From Chthoniobacterales bacterium (lineage in GTDB: Bacteria > Verrucomicrobiota > Verrucomicrobiia > Chthoniobacterales > UBA10450): 64,000 bases of DNA. Shown here piece after piece: positions 1 through 8,425 of this stretch; position 1 is the first letter of the stretch; each line of letters opens with the position of its first letter. The stretch is from positions 1-64,000 of the forward strand of contig DATENU010000009.1 in NCBI GenBank assembly GCA_035274845.1, read 5' to 3'. The position numbers were made by a program, and so were the translations under genes. Below the pieces are notes generated by a model, which did not search any database, had not been told where the DNA came from, and worked only from the letters and a program-made list of their open reading frames with translations.

Positions 1-1
1 C

Positions 2-2431
2 TTCGCTGCGACTCGGATTAGAGGTGCGAAACGCAACGCCGATCGACGGACGGACAACATCGTGGCGGCGCTGTTCGAACACGAGACTTCTCGGGCGCTC
101 GATCCCCACCTGCACACGCATTGCATCGTCTTCAATGCCACACACGATCCTGAAGAGCGGCGTTGGAAGGCGCTGCAAAATTATGAGATGCTCGGCGCGC
201 AGAAGTTCGTTGAGAACGTGTACTATCACGAACTCGCGCGAGCATTGGGGAGCTTCGGCTACACGATCGCGAACTCTGCGCGCGGTGACTTTGAACTCGC
301 CGAGATCCCGCGTGCTCTTTGCGAACGTTTCTCGAAGCGACATCGCGAGATCGACGACAAGACGCGTGAGTTTCTCGCGTCGCATCCAGACAAGCTGCCC
401 GGAAATCAGAACGCGATTCGCGAACACATCGCGCACAAAGAACGCGCGCGAAAAGGTGAGATGGCTGCCGCCGGTTTGTTGCGGAAGCTTTGGGAAGAGC
501 AAGTCACTCCTGAAGAATTGGCCGCGATACGCGAGCGCCACGTTGCTCGACCTGCAATTGAGCAGGGCGGCAGCGCCGAGAGCGCGTTGTCCTGGGCGGA
601 AGCGCATCTCTTCGAACGCCGCTCTGTCGTACGAGAACACGAGCTTTGGCGTCATGCGTTGGAGGCGATTCGAGGCAGCTCCGTTGGTCTCGCCGAGATC
701 AAGCGACTGAGTGCCTCTCGCGATTACCTCCGGGGCGACAACGACAGGGTCGCGCACCGCGAGATGCTCGCGCGCGAGTGGGAGATTGTTCGGGCGGCAA
801 CTGACGGCATCGGCATACATCCTCCGTTGGCCCGAGCGAGAGCAGAAATTCACAGCCAACTCGCGCCAGACCAGCAGCTCGCCCTCGGCTCCATCCTCTC
901 GTCTAGAAACTTCATCACACTATTTCGTGGCGGCGCCGGCACGGGGAAAAGTTTCGTCCTTCAGCGAGTTCAAGGCGCAGTCAACAAAAACGGTCGGAGA
1001 TCCGTTGTCGTCGCCCCGCAACGTCAGCAAGTGATCGACCTCATGCGCGATGGTCTGGTGGACGCGCAAACGGTTAGCGAATGCCTCCAGCGCGGAACGT
1101 TACCGGATGGCGGCGTCGTCATAGTCGATGAAGCGGGCCAAATCGGCGGTCGGCAGTTGCTCGATCTCATTCGCCTGGTTCGTGGAGTGGACGGGCGACT
1201 GATTCTCTCCGGCGATACCCGACAGCATGGCCCAGTTGAAGCGTCCGATGCCTTACGAGCAATCGAGCGTTACGCCGGGCTTCCTGCCGCGCAGTTGGAG
1301 CAGGTTCGGCGGCAGGAGCCGAAGCGCGCTCAATCGATCGAAGAACGCAAACGCATCGAACAGTACCGCGCCGCTGTGGAAGCAGCAGCGGCTGGCGATC
1401 TGGCGCAATCAGTTCGGAAGCTCGAAGGAATAAACGCGTTCGTCGAGTGCGGTCCCGCTGAGCAGAACGAACACATTCGCGACGCGTATCTCGATATCGC
1501 TAAACGCGGCGAATCAGCCCTCGTAATTTCGCAGACACGCGCTGAAGTGCGCGACATAAACAATGCGATTCGCGAGCAACTGCGCCAACGCGGAGTGCTC
1601 GGCGCAGAATCAGAAGTCACCGCTCTTGATCAGCTCGACCTTACCGCCGCTCAGAAGCTGGATGCGCGTCACTATCCGCCCAATTGCGTTCTCGTGTTCA
1701 ACCGCGATGTCGCTGGTTTCAAGCGCGGCGCGCAAGCGAAGCTGATTGGGATTACCGCGAATCGACTGGCAATCGAACTTGCCGGTAAAGTACGCCAGAT
1801 CCCGGTAGCGAAGATCGATCACTTGAACGTTTGCAGAGCGAGCGAACTCGCCATCGCTGCGGGAGACAAACTTCAGCTGAAAGCGAACGGCGCGACCGCT
1901 GACGGCCGGAAGCTCGCGAACGGCGAGATAGTCAACATCGCCGCGATCAAACCAAATGGAGCTATCCGCTTGCAGGACGGTCGCATCTTGCCGCCACACT
2001 ATCGTCAATTCGTGCTGGGGTATGCGGTAACGTCGTACGGATCACAGGGGAAAACTATCGATCACGTTCTGTTCTCCGACTCCGCAGTTCGGGCAGCGAC
2101 GAACGCGCAGCAATGGTACGTCACGATTTCGCGCGGTCGGAAGAGCATCAGAATCTTCACACCCGACAAGGAGCAACTCCGTCATGCGATTATGCGCAGC
2201 GGACAGCGAGAGCTCGCGCTCGATCTTCTTCCCCCCGGAGTTCGTCGCCATCGCGTCCGCGATCGAATGCTCCGCGCTGTACGTCGGGGGCGCGATTTCG
2301 CCCGCCGCGTATGTCGCATCGCAATGAGCGAGTGGACGACACGATTCATCGACTCGCGAACAACACTCGCAAATGAAATCCGACAGCAACAGAGAAGCCG
2401 TTCCGCCCGCCCCAACGTGCTGGCAGCGTGA
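2..2431 (+). CDS. MobF/TrwC-family conjugative relaxase-helicase (5' end outside window)
   Basis: Relaxase that would nick and unwind DNA for conjugation. The frame is open from base 2, so the gene enters from the left and the N-terminal catalytic tyrosines are not visible. The HLHTH metal-binding triad of the HUH relaxase is encoded at about 107-121, after a VAALFEHETSR segment typical of the family. The helicase half follows: Walker A GGAGTGKS near 930-952, Walker B VIVDEAGQ near 1117-1140, and a late motif YAVTSYGSQGKT near 2020-2055. At least 809 codons are present, in keeping with a near full-length TrwC-type protein. It heads a short set with the next small genes and belongs to the element ending at 5064. 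Family assignment is strong; activity is untested. Confidence 0.9.
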   Translation, partial: FAATRIRGAKRNADRRTDNIVAALFEHETSRALDPHLHTHCIVFNATHDPEERRWKALQNYEMLGAQKFVENVYYHELARALGSFGYTIANSARGDFELAEIPRALCERFSKRHREIDDKTREFLASHPDKLPGNQNAIREHIAHKERARKGEMAAAGLLRKLWEEQVTPEELAAIRERHVARPAIEQGGSAESALSWAEAHLFERRSVVREHELWRHALEAIRGSSVGLAEIKRLSASRDYLRGDNDRVAHREMLAREWEIVRAATDGIGIHPPLARARAEIHSQLAPDQQLALGSILSSRNFITLFRGGAGTGKSFVLQRVQGAVNKNGRRSVVVAPQRQQVIDLMRDGLVDAQTVSECLQRGTLPDGGVVIVDEAGQIGGRQLLDLIRLVRGVDGRLILSGDTRQHGPVEASDALRAIERYAGLPAAQLEQVRRQEPKRAQSIEERKRIEQYRAAVEAAAAGDLAQSVRKLEGINAFVECGPAEQNEHIRDAYLDIAKRGESALVISQTRAEVRDINNAIREQLRQRGVLGAESEVTALDQLDLTAAQKLDARHYPPNCVLVFNRDVAGFKRGAQAKLIGITANRLAIELAGKVRQIPVAKIDHLNVCRASELAIAAGDKLQLKANGATADGRKLANGEIVNIAAIKPNGAIRLQDGRILPPHYRQFVLGYAVTSYGSQGKTIDHVLFSDSAVRAATNAQQWYVTISRGRKSIRIFTPDKEQLRHAIMRSGQRELALDLLPPGVRRHRVRDRMLRAVRRGRDFARRVCRIAMSEWTTRFIDSRTTLANEIRQQQRSRSARPNVLAA

Positions 2432-2720
2432 AGCTCCCGTCGCGTGCGTGCGCATCGAGACATCTGCTCGCGAAGCACGTGTCTTTCCCTACCATCATCT
2501 CGTCACGGCTTCGCTGAATGAGACGGATGATTTAGAAACTCTAAATGTCGCGTTCTCGTCGCATGATGTGGAAATCCGCGGTCGAAACCTGCGGCCACTT
2601 CTGCTCGCACTGCAAGATTTCGGAGTGAAATGGCTGCGCGCCATTCCAGAGCGCTATCATGGCCTGGCCGGCGACAAGAACGGTCTAATCACGAGCATTC
2701 GAATCGAGGAAGCAGAATAG
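2373..2720 (+). CDS. Small hypothetical protein overlapping the relaxase gene
   Basis: 115-residue protein that I do not recognise. Its start lies 59 bases inside the 3' end of the relaxase gene, so the two are probably co-transcribed and translationally coupled. The sequence is soluble-looking with no membrane segment; the second half (residues 45-115) is well mixed in composition and ends in an acidic tail. Position suggests a relaxase accessory or regulatory role, but nothing in the sequence shows this. A later start is possible because the first 30 residues overlap the relaxase frame. Confidence 0.6.
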   Translation: MKSDSNREAVPPAPTCWQREAPVACVRIETSAREARVFPYHHLVTASLNETDDLETLNVAFSSHDVEIRGRNLRPLLLALQDFGVKWLRAIPERYHGLAGDKNGLITSIRIEEAE

Positions 2721-2847
2721 GCAGAAAGAATTCGCTCGTATCGTTGTTGGCTGCGGTATCGGCATCAATAAAGCCGCACGGGCATTCCCGCCCTAGTCGC
2801 TCCAATTCTTGCGCAATGGGCGACGACCGAAGGTTCACAATGCGGGC

Positions 2848-3072
2848 ATGAAATACTCGCAGCTGAGACGCGGTCTCTCGCCTGAGGATGCCGCGGCTTA
2901 CGTCGGCAGCAAGGAACTGCTTCGGCAGTTTGAGCGCGCGAAATGGGTGAAGCCTTTCATTCGCGGCAACCGTCTCACGCGTTTTGACATTCGCGATCTC
3001 GACACATGCATCGACCGACTAAAAGCCGGTGAACTGCTGCCGAACGGCGCTCACGCTGCGACTACACCGTGA
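2848..3072 (+). CDS. Xis/AlpA-like small DNA-binding protein
   Basis: 74-residue basic protein starting at MKYSQL; an in-frame ATG at 2809 would add 13 low-complexity residues and is less likely. The pattern SPEDAAAYVG...LLRQFERAKWVKPF followed by RFDIRDLDTCIDRL matches the layout of MerR-like winged-helix excisionase proteins, in which a helix-turn-helix is followed by a short wing. It converges on the integrase gene with an 11-base overlap. Role as excisionase or integrase regulator is inferred from this context. Confidence 0.6.
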   Translation: MKYSQLRRGLSPEDAAAYVGSKELLRQFERAKWVKPFIRGNRLTRFDIRDLDTCIDRLKAGELLPNGAHAATTP

Positions 3073-4078
3073 ACGCCTTCATGATCTCACGATCATCCGG
3101 TCGCAATTTGGCATAGTGTCGCTGCACCACGCGCACGTCATCGCCAAGCCAGGTCGCGATCCGGTAAATGTCGATTCCCTTGCTCGCACAGATGGAGGCA
3201 AAGGAATGCCGCATCACGTGTGGCGTGACCCACGGCACTCCCTGCGCCTTCATGTATTCGGAAAACGCACGTCGAAAATCGAATCGGTACCGATGCGATC
3301 CGTGCGTCACAGTTGGTTCGAGAACGTAAGGCGAGCGCAAGCCATACCGTTTCAGAAATTCAGCGAATTGATCGGTCAGCGGGACGGTTCGCGCATCGCG
3401 ATCCTTCGGCCGAAATGTCGCTGTCTGGCGAATCTCCACAGTCCGCCCTGACAGATTGAACCATTCGGGCACGGCTTCCACGATTTCCAATTTTCGCATT
3501 CCAGCATGAAAACCGGAGAACAAAATGAATCGTAGATCGTCGTTGGGCGCATTTTCGATCAAGCGTTGTGCGAGATCGAACTCAGCGAAGCGGGTCCTGC
3601 CTTTTCGATCAATCCGATCGAGCTGGACATCGAGAACCGGATTTCGCCGGCACAGATTCTCCCTCACGCACCAATTGAAAAATGAGCGCAACGTAAACAT
3701 GTAGCTTTCCGCCGTGCTCGCGGCGATGCGCGCCTTTGCCGCATTGTAGAAAGCCTTGCATTGATAGCCCGTCACGTTGGTTGGCGGGATATTTCTGACG
3801 CTATCCGCAAACAGATTGAGGGACGAGCGTTTGCTGTCTGCGCTCATTTTGCTGTAGCGGTTGGTTTCGTACTTGTGTTTCAAGAAGCGCTCGACCTCGG
3901 CGCGAAATGATTGCGCCGGCTGCAACTCGGGAGCGTCCATGATTTCCCGCGCGCGCTGAACGGCCTCAACGTAATCCCGCGTTTCAAGCGAGAGCATGCT
4001 GCGCCGTCCGTTTACTTGTTTTGCAAACCAGTAAATTTCACCGCGCAAATAAAGGCCTTTGATCCTGCCTTTGAGCAT
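3062..4078 (-). CDS. Tyrosine recombinase (integrase)
   Basis: 338-residue phage-type integrase expected to cut and rejoin DNA at the tRNA att site. An N-terminal arm/SAM-like core-binding region (about 50-150) precedes the catalytic domain. Catalytic residues visible: Arg195 (AGMRKLE), Lys225, His287 and Arg290 (HVMRHSF), and Tyr322 (QRHYAKL). The position normally held by the second His after LG is Asp313 (LGDD), a deviation from XerD-like enzymes. It lies about 0.9 kb from the tRNA-Val fragment and is convergent with the Xis-like gene. The family call is firm; the Asp substitution may or may not affect activity. Confidence 0.92.
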   Translation of the reverse strand: MLKGRIKGLYLRGEIYWFAKQVNGRRSMLSLETRDYVEAVQRAREIMDAPELQPAQSFRAEVERFLKHKYETNRYSKMSADSKRSSLNLFADSVRNIPPTNVTGYQCKAFYNAAKARIAASTAESYMFTLRSFFNWCVRENLCRRNPVLDVQLDRIDRKGRTRFAEFDLAQRLIENAPNDDLRFILFSGFHAGMRKLEIVEAVPEWFNLSGRTVEIRQTATFRPKDRDARTVPLTDQFAEFLKRYGLRSPYVLEPTVTHGSHRYRFDFRRAFSEYMKAQGVPWVTPHVMRHSFASICASKGIDIYRIATWLGDDVRVVQRHYAKLRPDDREIMKAFTV

Positions 4079-4164
4079 GGGCGGATGCTTGCGTGCCCGT
4101 ACCTTTTACCCGCTCCATGTGGGGAGCATCATCGGCGATCTGTCGGGCACTGAGTCAGTTTGAT

Positions 4165-4200
4165 GTCCCGGCAAAGGGATGAGTAAACCTTTGCCGGGAC
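4165..4200. repeat. Perfect 13-bp inverted repeat upstream of the integrase
   Basis: GTCCCGGCAAAGG (4165-4177) and its exact complement (4188-4200) are separated by 10 bases. It lies 87 bases upstream of the integrase start and 48 bases past the stop of the 89-residue gene. There is no T-run on either side, so it may be an operator or recombinase arm site rather than a classic terminator. Confidence 0.6.
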
Positions 4201-4247
4201 TCGTGCCTCAGAACGAAATTTTGCTGGAACGCGCGTTCCTTCTGAAG

Positions 4248-4517
4248 CTAATAGATTCCAAGCAGTCGCCGTGCCCTTTCAACGTCTTGGGGGTCACCGA
4301 CGAATTGCAGTTCGATTTGATTGCCGAGGCGTTTTTTGAGGATGATTTTTAGCCGGGCGAACTCGTGTCCGGTGAGGCGAGCTTTAATATCATCCTTCGT
4401 CTGCTCGACCCCGGCCTTTTCGAATGAATGCGGAACGAAATCGACTTCGAAACGAATCACTTCGCCACGTCTAGCACGTAAGTCATTTGTGCGCCAAGCT
4501 CCAAACGTGATCGGCAA
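4248..4517 (-). CDS. Hypothetical 89-residue protein
   Basis: Small soluble protein of unknown function on the integrase strand, upstream of it. It has regular alternation of charged and hydrophobic residues (for example ARLKIILKKRLG and DVERARRLLGIY at the C-terminus) and no membrane segment or signal peptide. Codon use looks coding. It is the last gene before the att region, a usual place for cargo or regulators in integrative elements. I cannot assign a family. Confidence 0.5.
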   Translation of the reverse strand: MPITFGAWRTNDLRARRGEVIRFEVDFVPHSFEKAGVEQTKDDIKARLTGHEFARLKIILKKRLGNQIELQFVGDPQDVERARRLLGIY

Positions 4518-5019
4518 CGCCTACTTCAATCGCCAGGGCAGCATTGTCGGCCTTATCGATGAAGCGACTAGATCAACACGAACGGGAGAGAAGCTCTGGC
4601 GAAAATTCTGGAAGACTGACCGCAGAAGTTGGCCATCCCACTCTGCTAGCGCGCCGGAAGGGAAAACTCGTAATGCGAGAATGAACTACAAGGAGCAATC
4701 CAAGGAGCTACTGAGCAGCATTATCCAAGATCGAAGCCACCGACCTCGCGTCCGACGTTGACGCGAGCCTGAAGTTTTCAGAGTTCGACCCCGAAACTCG
4801 CTCGATTCGGTCTGTCAAAAACCACGCGTTCTTGCCACTGCGGATTCGTCTCGCTTCTTGACAGTTGATTCGACATTACGAAGCGACGAAAAAGCGACTT
4901 TCCAGACAGATTTTTTTGTAACACTTTACTGTAACATTTTGCGTGTTTGCATGGGTTCGCATGGCTCCATATCGAGTTGCCCACGAGGGAAGAGAGTGCT
5001 CACGGAGGCTCTGGGCATG
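4518..5019. other. Gene-free stretch leading to the att site
   Basis: No convincing reading frame on either strand. Base composition drops towards the end, with T-rich runs and a near direct repeat around 4915-4937 (TGTAACACTTTACTGTAACA). Such AT-rich arms commonly flank att core sites, but no integrase-binding repeats can be proved here. Confidence 0.45.
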
Positions 5020-5064
5020 TTGACACGGTAGGGGTCACAGGTTCGAACCCTGTATCGCGCACCA
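5020..5064 (+). other. 3' fragment of tRNA-Val(GAC): probable att site
   Basis: Reads from the anticodon loop TTGACAC through variable loop GGGTC, T-arm ACAGG-TTCGAAC-CCTGT, acceptor strand ATCGCGC and ACCA. The bases upstream do not pair with the 3' anticodon stem, so the 5' half of the tRNA is missing. This is the duplicated 3' end left when an element integrates into a tRNA gene. The direct repeat partner should lie in an intact tRNA-Val left of the window. Confidence 0.8.
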
Positions 5065-5111
5065 TCTGCAATCCCTCGCGACATCGATTTACGTTGAGCA
5101 ACGAAAACGTA

Positions 5112-5536
5112 CGCGAGGCGAATGCGGATCGTTGCGGTCCCCGGCGCGAATGACTCCGTCTCCTCGCGTTCCGGAAGCGGCACGTCGACTGAGCGCACAC
5201 GTTTGCGGTCATCGCCCTGCGGGCCAAACCGCTGGCGATCATTGAGCGTCTGAAACTGTTTGCTTTGCGGAGTCGCTGCGTGCTTTGTCATATCCGGCAT
5301 CGTAGGCCTTGCGCGCCGAGCCGTTGCTCTGCGCCTGGAGCGTTTCGCTGGAGAAGCACACCGCCACCCGCGGCTGCCGTGGTGATCAGCGGGTTTCCGT
5401 TGCTCCGCTTATTTCCGATGAATGCGCCGCCGGATGCGGCGACGGTGTCGCCAACAATCCGTGTTGGACTAACGCCCGCGCAGTTCGTCAGCAGTGCGCT
5501 GACGAAGAGTAAAAAAAGAAGTGTCGCGTTTTTCAT
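5112..5536 (-). pseudogene. Frameshifted small lipoprotein, conjugation-associated type
   Basis: Begins with a lipoprotein signal peptide (MKNATLLFLLF..., lipobox LTNC) and a Gly/Ala-rich segment near GGAFIG and AAAGGG. The frame then breaks: coding sense continues in a second frame (ARKAYDAGYDKARSDS, around 5260-5315) and again in a third (TLNDRQRFGPQGDDRKR... to about 5115). At least two frameshifts are needed to read the whole protein. Similar lipoproteins with a DxGYDKGRSD stretch are, as I recall, found among conjugative transfer genes of Verrucomicrobiota; that link is from memory. It starts right beyond the att site, suggesting a second, older element. Confidence 0.6.
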
Positions 5537-5677
5537 TACGCGACCAGTTGTAGCGGTTCAGCGCGAGCTGGATGCTCTAATACGCGAGCAACCGCGCAGC
5601 ACGTTTAAGCCTCGTAAAATGTAATGCGGGTATCGCACAAAAGCACCGATATTGTGCAAAACCAGAGAATTGACTGA

Positions 5678-6733
5678 ATGCGTGTCGTCCATCTTACTGC
5701 CAATCCGGCGCTTCCGCGTTCGACATTCGCATATCTTGGCCGCAACGATGTCCCGATTGCGCTTGCCGCGCAAATTGCCAGATCAGCTACGTCCGCTGAC
5801 GAGTACGCAGCGCACTTTTCGACTCTCTTGATTGGCAGTGGCGTATTCGAACCGCTGTATTGTTTGCGGTCTCAACACCTCCCGTCGACCGCAAAGGTCT
5901 ATGCTGTCGATGCCGACGAACAAGTCGTTTCCCACCTTCGCTCACTGCGGAGTGGTCTGAGCTCGGTTCCGCATCAGGCGTCTCGAAGCACGAATGCTGT
6001 TGATGCCCTGAAAGGGCGGTCGGCAATGACTCCGTTCCCATCAGAGAATGAAGTGCTTCTGCTTAGATCGTCCGAGCGTCGTCGGCTATTCGTGGAACGC
6101 TGCGACATCAAAAAAGAGCGTCCTTTTAGCACCGTGAGACAGCGCTTCAGCCTAATAGTTTGCAACAATCTGCTTCCCAACCTCTTGATGATTCACCCGG
6201 TTGACGCGTTCCAGTCGCTCGTCAGGTGCCTCGCCGAACGTCTGGCGCCAGGTGGGTGTTTGCTGATTGGCACCATTGACAGTTCACTTTATCCCTCGGG
6301 ACAGCATCCCCGCGCCATCGGGAACTATTCACGCCGTTGCCGTTCTCTCTTCGAAGGGATTCCGCTTCGTCTAAGTCTTTGGTGTACTCGAGCCATCGTT
6401 TCAGAGAGGCTTGGATCTGCACGGGCGGTTGATGGTTACTCGTTTCTTTTCTTTACGCACGGGGACCCAAATGCATGCGCGATTCTTCGCGCGCGTCTCA
6501 ACGCCGGTTCTGTGAAATCCTGCGTGCGGCCAAGCTCGACTTCCAGGCGAATGGTTGGCAGGATTTGGAAAGTGTCTCGGGCACACTATATTTGGTTGGC
6601 TTTACCCGAACAGTCAGGAGTCGTTGGCATTTTTGGCGAGCGGTTTCCAAAAAGCAGCATTGCTGCGCTCCACGGGCGTGAGGAGTTTCACCCGCGCGTG
6701 ATGGAATGGGCGCTTAGGGCATTGAATCACTAG
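5678..6733 (+). CDS. SAM-dependent methyltransferase-like protein of a glycan cluster
   Basis: 351-residue protein. A class I methyltransferase pattern is visible: LLIGSGVFEP (glycine-rich loop), then VYAVDADEQVV (acidic residue after strand 2), FSLIVCNNLL, and LAPGGCLLIGTID. Spacing between the motifs is wider than in typical small enzymes, with an Arg/Ser-rich insertion around residues 95-150. The C-terminal half is unassigned. It lies 15 bases upstream of the asparagine-synthase-like gene, so the two probably form a transcript. The substrate is unknown. Codon use and GC are less biased than in the flanking core genes, fitting horizontal transfer. Confidence 0.55.
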   Translation: MRVVHLTANPALPRSTFAYLGRNDVPIALAAQIARSATSADEYAAHFSTLLIGSGVFEPLYCLRSQHLPSTAKVYAVDADEQVVSHLRSLRSGLSSVPHQASRSTNAVDALKGRSAMTPFPSENEVLLLRSSERRRLFVERCDIKKERPFSTVRQRFSLIVCNNLLPNLLMIHPVDAFQSLVRCLAERLAPGGCLLIGTIDSSLYPSGQHPRAIGNYSRRCRSLFEGIPLRLSLWCTRAIVSERLGSARAVDGYSFLFFTHGDPNACAILRARLNAGSVKSCVRPSSTSRRMVGRIWKVSRAHYIWLALPEQSGVVGIFGERFPKSSIAALHGREEFHPRVMEWALRALNH

Positions 6734-6748
6734 GCGGGACGGGCAGCG

Positions 6749-8425
6749 ATGTTCTGTATTATCGTCTCGCCGAACTCGACAGCCACCGCGCGAAACATGC
6801 AGCTCGCACTGCGGTATCTTCAGAGACGACTTCCACGCAGACCTTGCGTCCGCGTCGTTGACCAGAACGTCATCACCGTGACGGCGCCAGAGGAATTGTC
6901 ATTGTCGCGAGGTGAACGAGGCGAGTCACTGCTCATGCATGGACCGTATCGCATCAGGTCGTGTGCTCGAACCGAGATATTCCCAAATGCTGCATCGATC
7001 GACAGAATTGCGCATGCAAATCCAAATCACCACATCGTCTGGTCCTCCGTAAAACGGCGAACGGTTTTTGTGCGATGCGCTCGTGTAGGTTTTCGCCCAC
7101 TTTACTATCACCGGACTCGGGATGGCATCACGCTGATCTCGTCACATCTGATCTTCCAGCGTCTTCTTGCTGGTCCGCTTTCACCAGATCCGGTGGGAAT
7201 GATGCAGCAGCTTGGAGCCTCCGCGTGTACAGGAACGCGGACACTCCTACAGCGTGTATCGCGTATCCCCGCCGAGACTGTTCTCCAGATGACGGACAGC
7301 GACTACTCGGAGCACTGCTTTTCCGCATCCGATGGGGATTACGACGTGCCCACCTCCGAAGCGAATGAAGAGCGGCTTCTCGGAATCGCCCAGAAGGTCG
7401 TCCGCGACACTGTGCCTGAAAAGGATCTCTGCGTCGCACTTTCGGGCGGTTTTGACTCACGGTTTTTGTTATTCACGTCACTTCTCGCTCGCAAGCAGGC
7501 ATTCGCAATAACGCTCGGTCACCCGGGCTGGTTAGACGTTGATTTAGCGAAGGCGCTCACGTCTGCGCTCGGCATTCCACATGTTATTACAGCTCCTAAA
7601 CCGTCATCCACGGTGGCGCAGGTCCGCTATATTCTAGATGAGGTAGAACACCTTTCGGACTACTTATCCCCAATTTGGCTGAGCGAGTTTCGAACCGCGC
7701 TGATACAAACATCATTGCCAGTGTTGAATGGCTTCTTCGGCGGGCCGCTAACCGGCGGTCTCTCCTCACCGTCGTGCGATCCATCGACAACCTCGCCGTC
7801 CGCGGTCAGCCGATGGCTTCGCGAAGTTAACAAATGCTCGATTCGCTGGTCACTCCTCCGTCGCGTATGCCGAGTGCCCGTCACTCCAATCCGCCGGATG
7901 GTCGGAAAGCACGCATCAGCACTCGTGCACCTTGCCGAAGGATCAATACGTGCTCTGGAGTTCAATTATCGTCAGCGCGGTTTTGTGTACCTCAACACCG
8001 GGAATCTGTATTCGCTCTATTGCAATGTCCGTACACCGTTTGCGGACCTACGTCTCCGCGCACTTTTCGACGGGCTTACATCGCGAGACCTCCGACAGCA
8101 GGCGCTATACAGGCGCGTCCTGAAAATCTTGGACACCACCGGTGTTCCTGTGGCCTCGACAACTTCCCGCATGTACCGGCCGGAAACCTTTACCAGCGGA
8201 CCTCGTGAATTCCTTTTCCAGAGTTACAGGAGGCTTCGGCCGGCCATCCAAGACATGATTGCGAGCACGCGGGAGCAGCTCGACGACTTTTTTGATGTGG
8301 ACCAGTTACTCGTCATCACCAACGCCGCTAGGCGCGATCCGTTGCGGGGCGTCCCTGCCTTCACAGAAGCGCTTCTGCTGGTCAACGCTGCTCTTTGGTG
8401 GCTTTATGCCCGTGAGACGCCATAA
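6749..8425 (+). CDS. Asparagine-synthase-like amidotransferase/ligase
   Basis: 558-residue protein of the AsnB/PP-loop ATPase superfamily. The pyrophosphatase loop SGGFDSR is near residues 231-237, followed by the expected LGHPGWLDVDLAKALTSALG stretch. The N-terminal domain resembles a class II glutaminase fold in length, but the protein begins MFC rather than MC, so the N-terminal nucleophilic cysteine at position 2 is absent. It may use ammonia or another donor, or adenylate a sugar or lipid carboxylate, as distant AsnB relatives in capsule and exosortase-type clusters do. It overlaps the convergent glycosyltransferase gene by 22 bases. Confidence 0.7.
   Translation: MFCIIVSPNSTATARNMQLALRYLQRRLPRRPCVRVVDQNVITVTAPEELSLSRGERGESLLMHGPYRIRSCARTEIFPNAASIDRIAHANPNHHIVWSSVKRRTVFVRCARVGFRPLYYHRTRDGITLISSHLIFQRLLAGPLSPDPVGMMQQLGASACTGTRTLLQRVSRIPAETVLQMTDSDYSEHCFSASDGDYDVPTSEANEERLLGIAQKVVRDTVPEKDLCVALSGGFDSRFLLFTSLLARKQAFAITLGHPGWLDVDLAKALTSALGIPHVITAPKPSSTVAQVRYILDEVEHLSDYLSPIWLSEFRTALIQTSLPVLNGFFGGPLTGGLSSPSCDPSTTSPSAVSRWLREVNKCSIRWSLLRRVCRVPVTPIRRMVGKHASALVHLAEGSIRALEFNYRQRGFVYLNTGNLYSLYCNVRTPFADLRLRALFDGLTSRDLRQQALYRRVLKILDTTGVPVASTTSRMYRPETFTSGPREFLFQSYRRLRPAIQDMIASTREQLDDFFDVDQLLVITNAARRDPLRGVPAFTEALLLVNAALWWLYARETP

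Larger units (their letters stand above)
1..5064. mobile_element. Right end of an integrative conjugative element in tRNA-Val
   Basis: The segment carries a TrwC-type relaxase-helicase, a small helix-turn-helix (Xis-like) protein and a tyrosine integrase. It ends at a 3' tRNA-Val(GAC) fragment at 5020-5064. The fragment lacks its 5' half, so the intact tRNA gene and the rest of the transfer genes should lie left of the window. The element boundary is inferred from the truncated tRNA; the gene content is seen directly. Confidence 0.7.

Noticed and set aside
2042-2478. Minus-strand frames opposite the end of the relaxase gene
   Set aside because: They lie opposite clear helicase coding sequence and have Arg/Ser-rich shadow composition.
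5000-5242. Minus-strand reading frame with VRDTGFEPVTPT
   Set aside because: It is the antisense of the tRNA T-arm; this peptide string is a known false gene arising opposite tRNA 3' ends.
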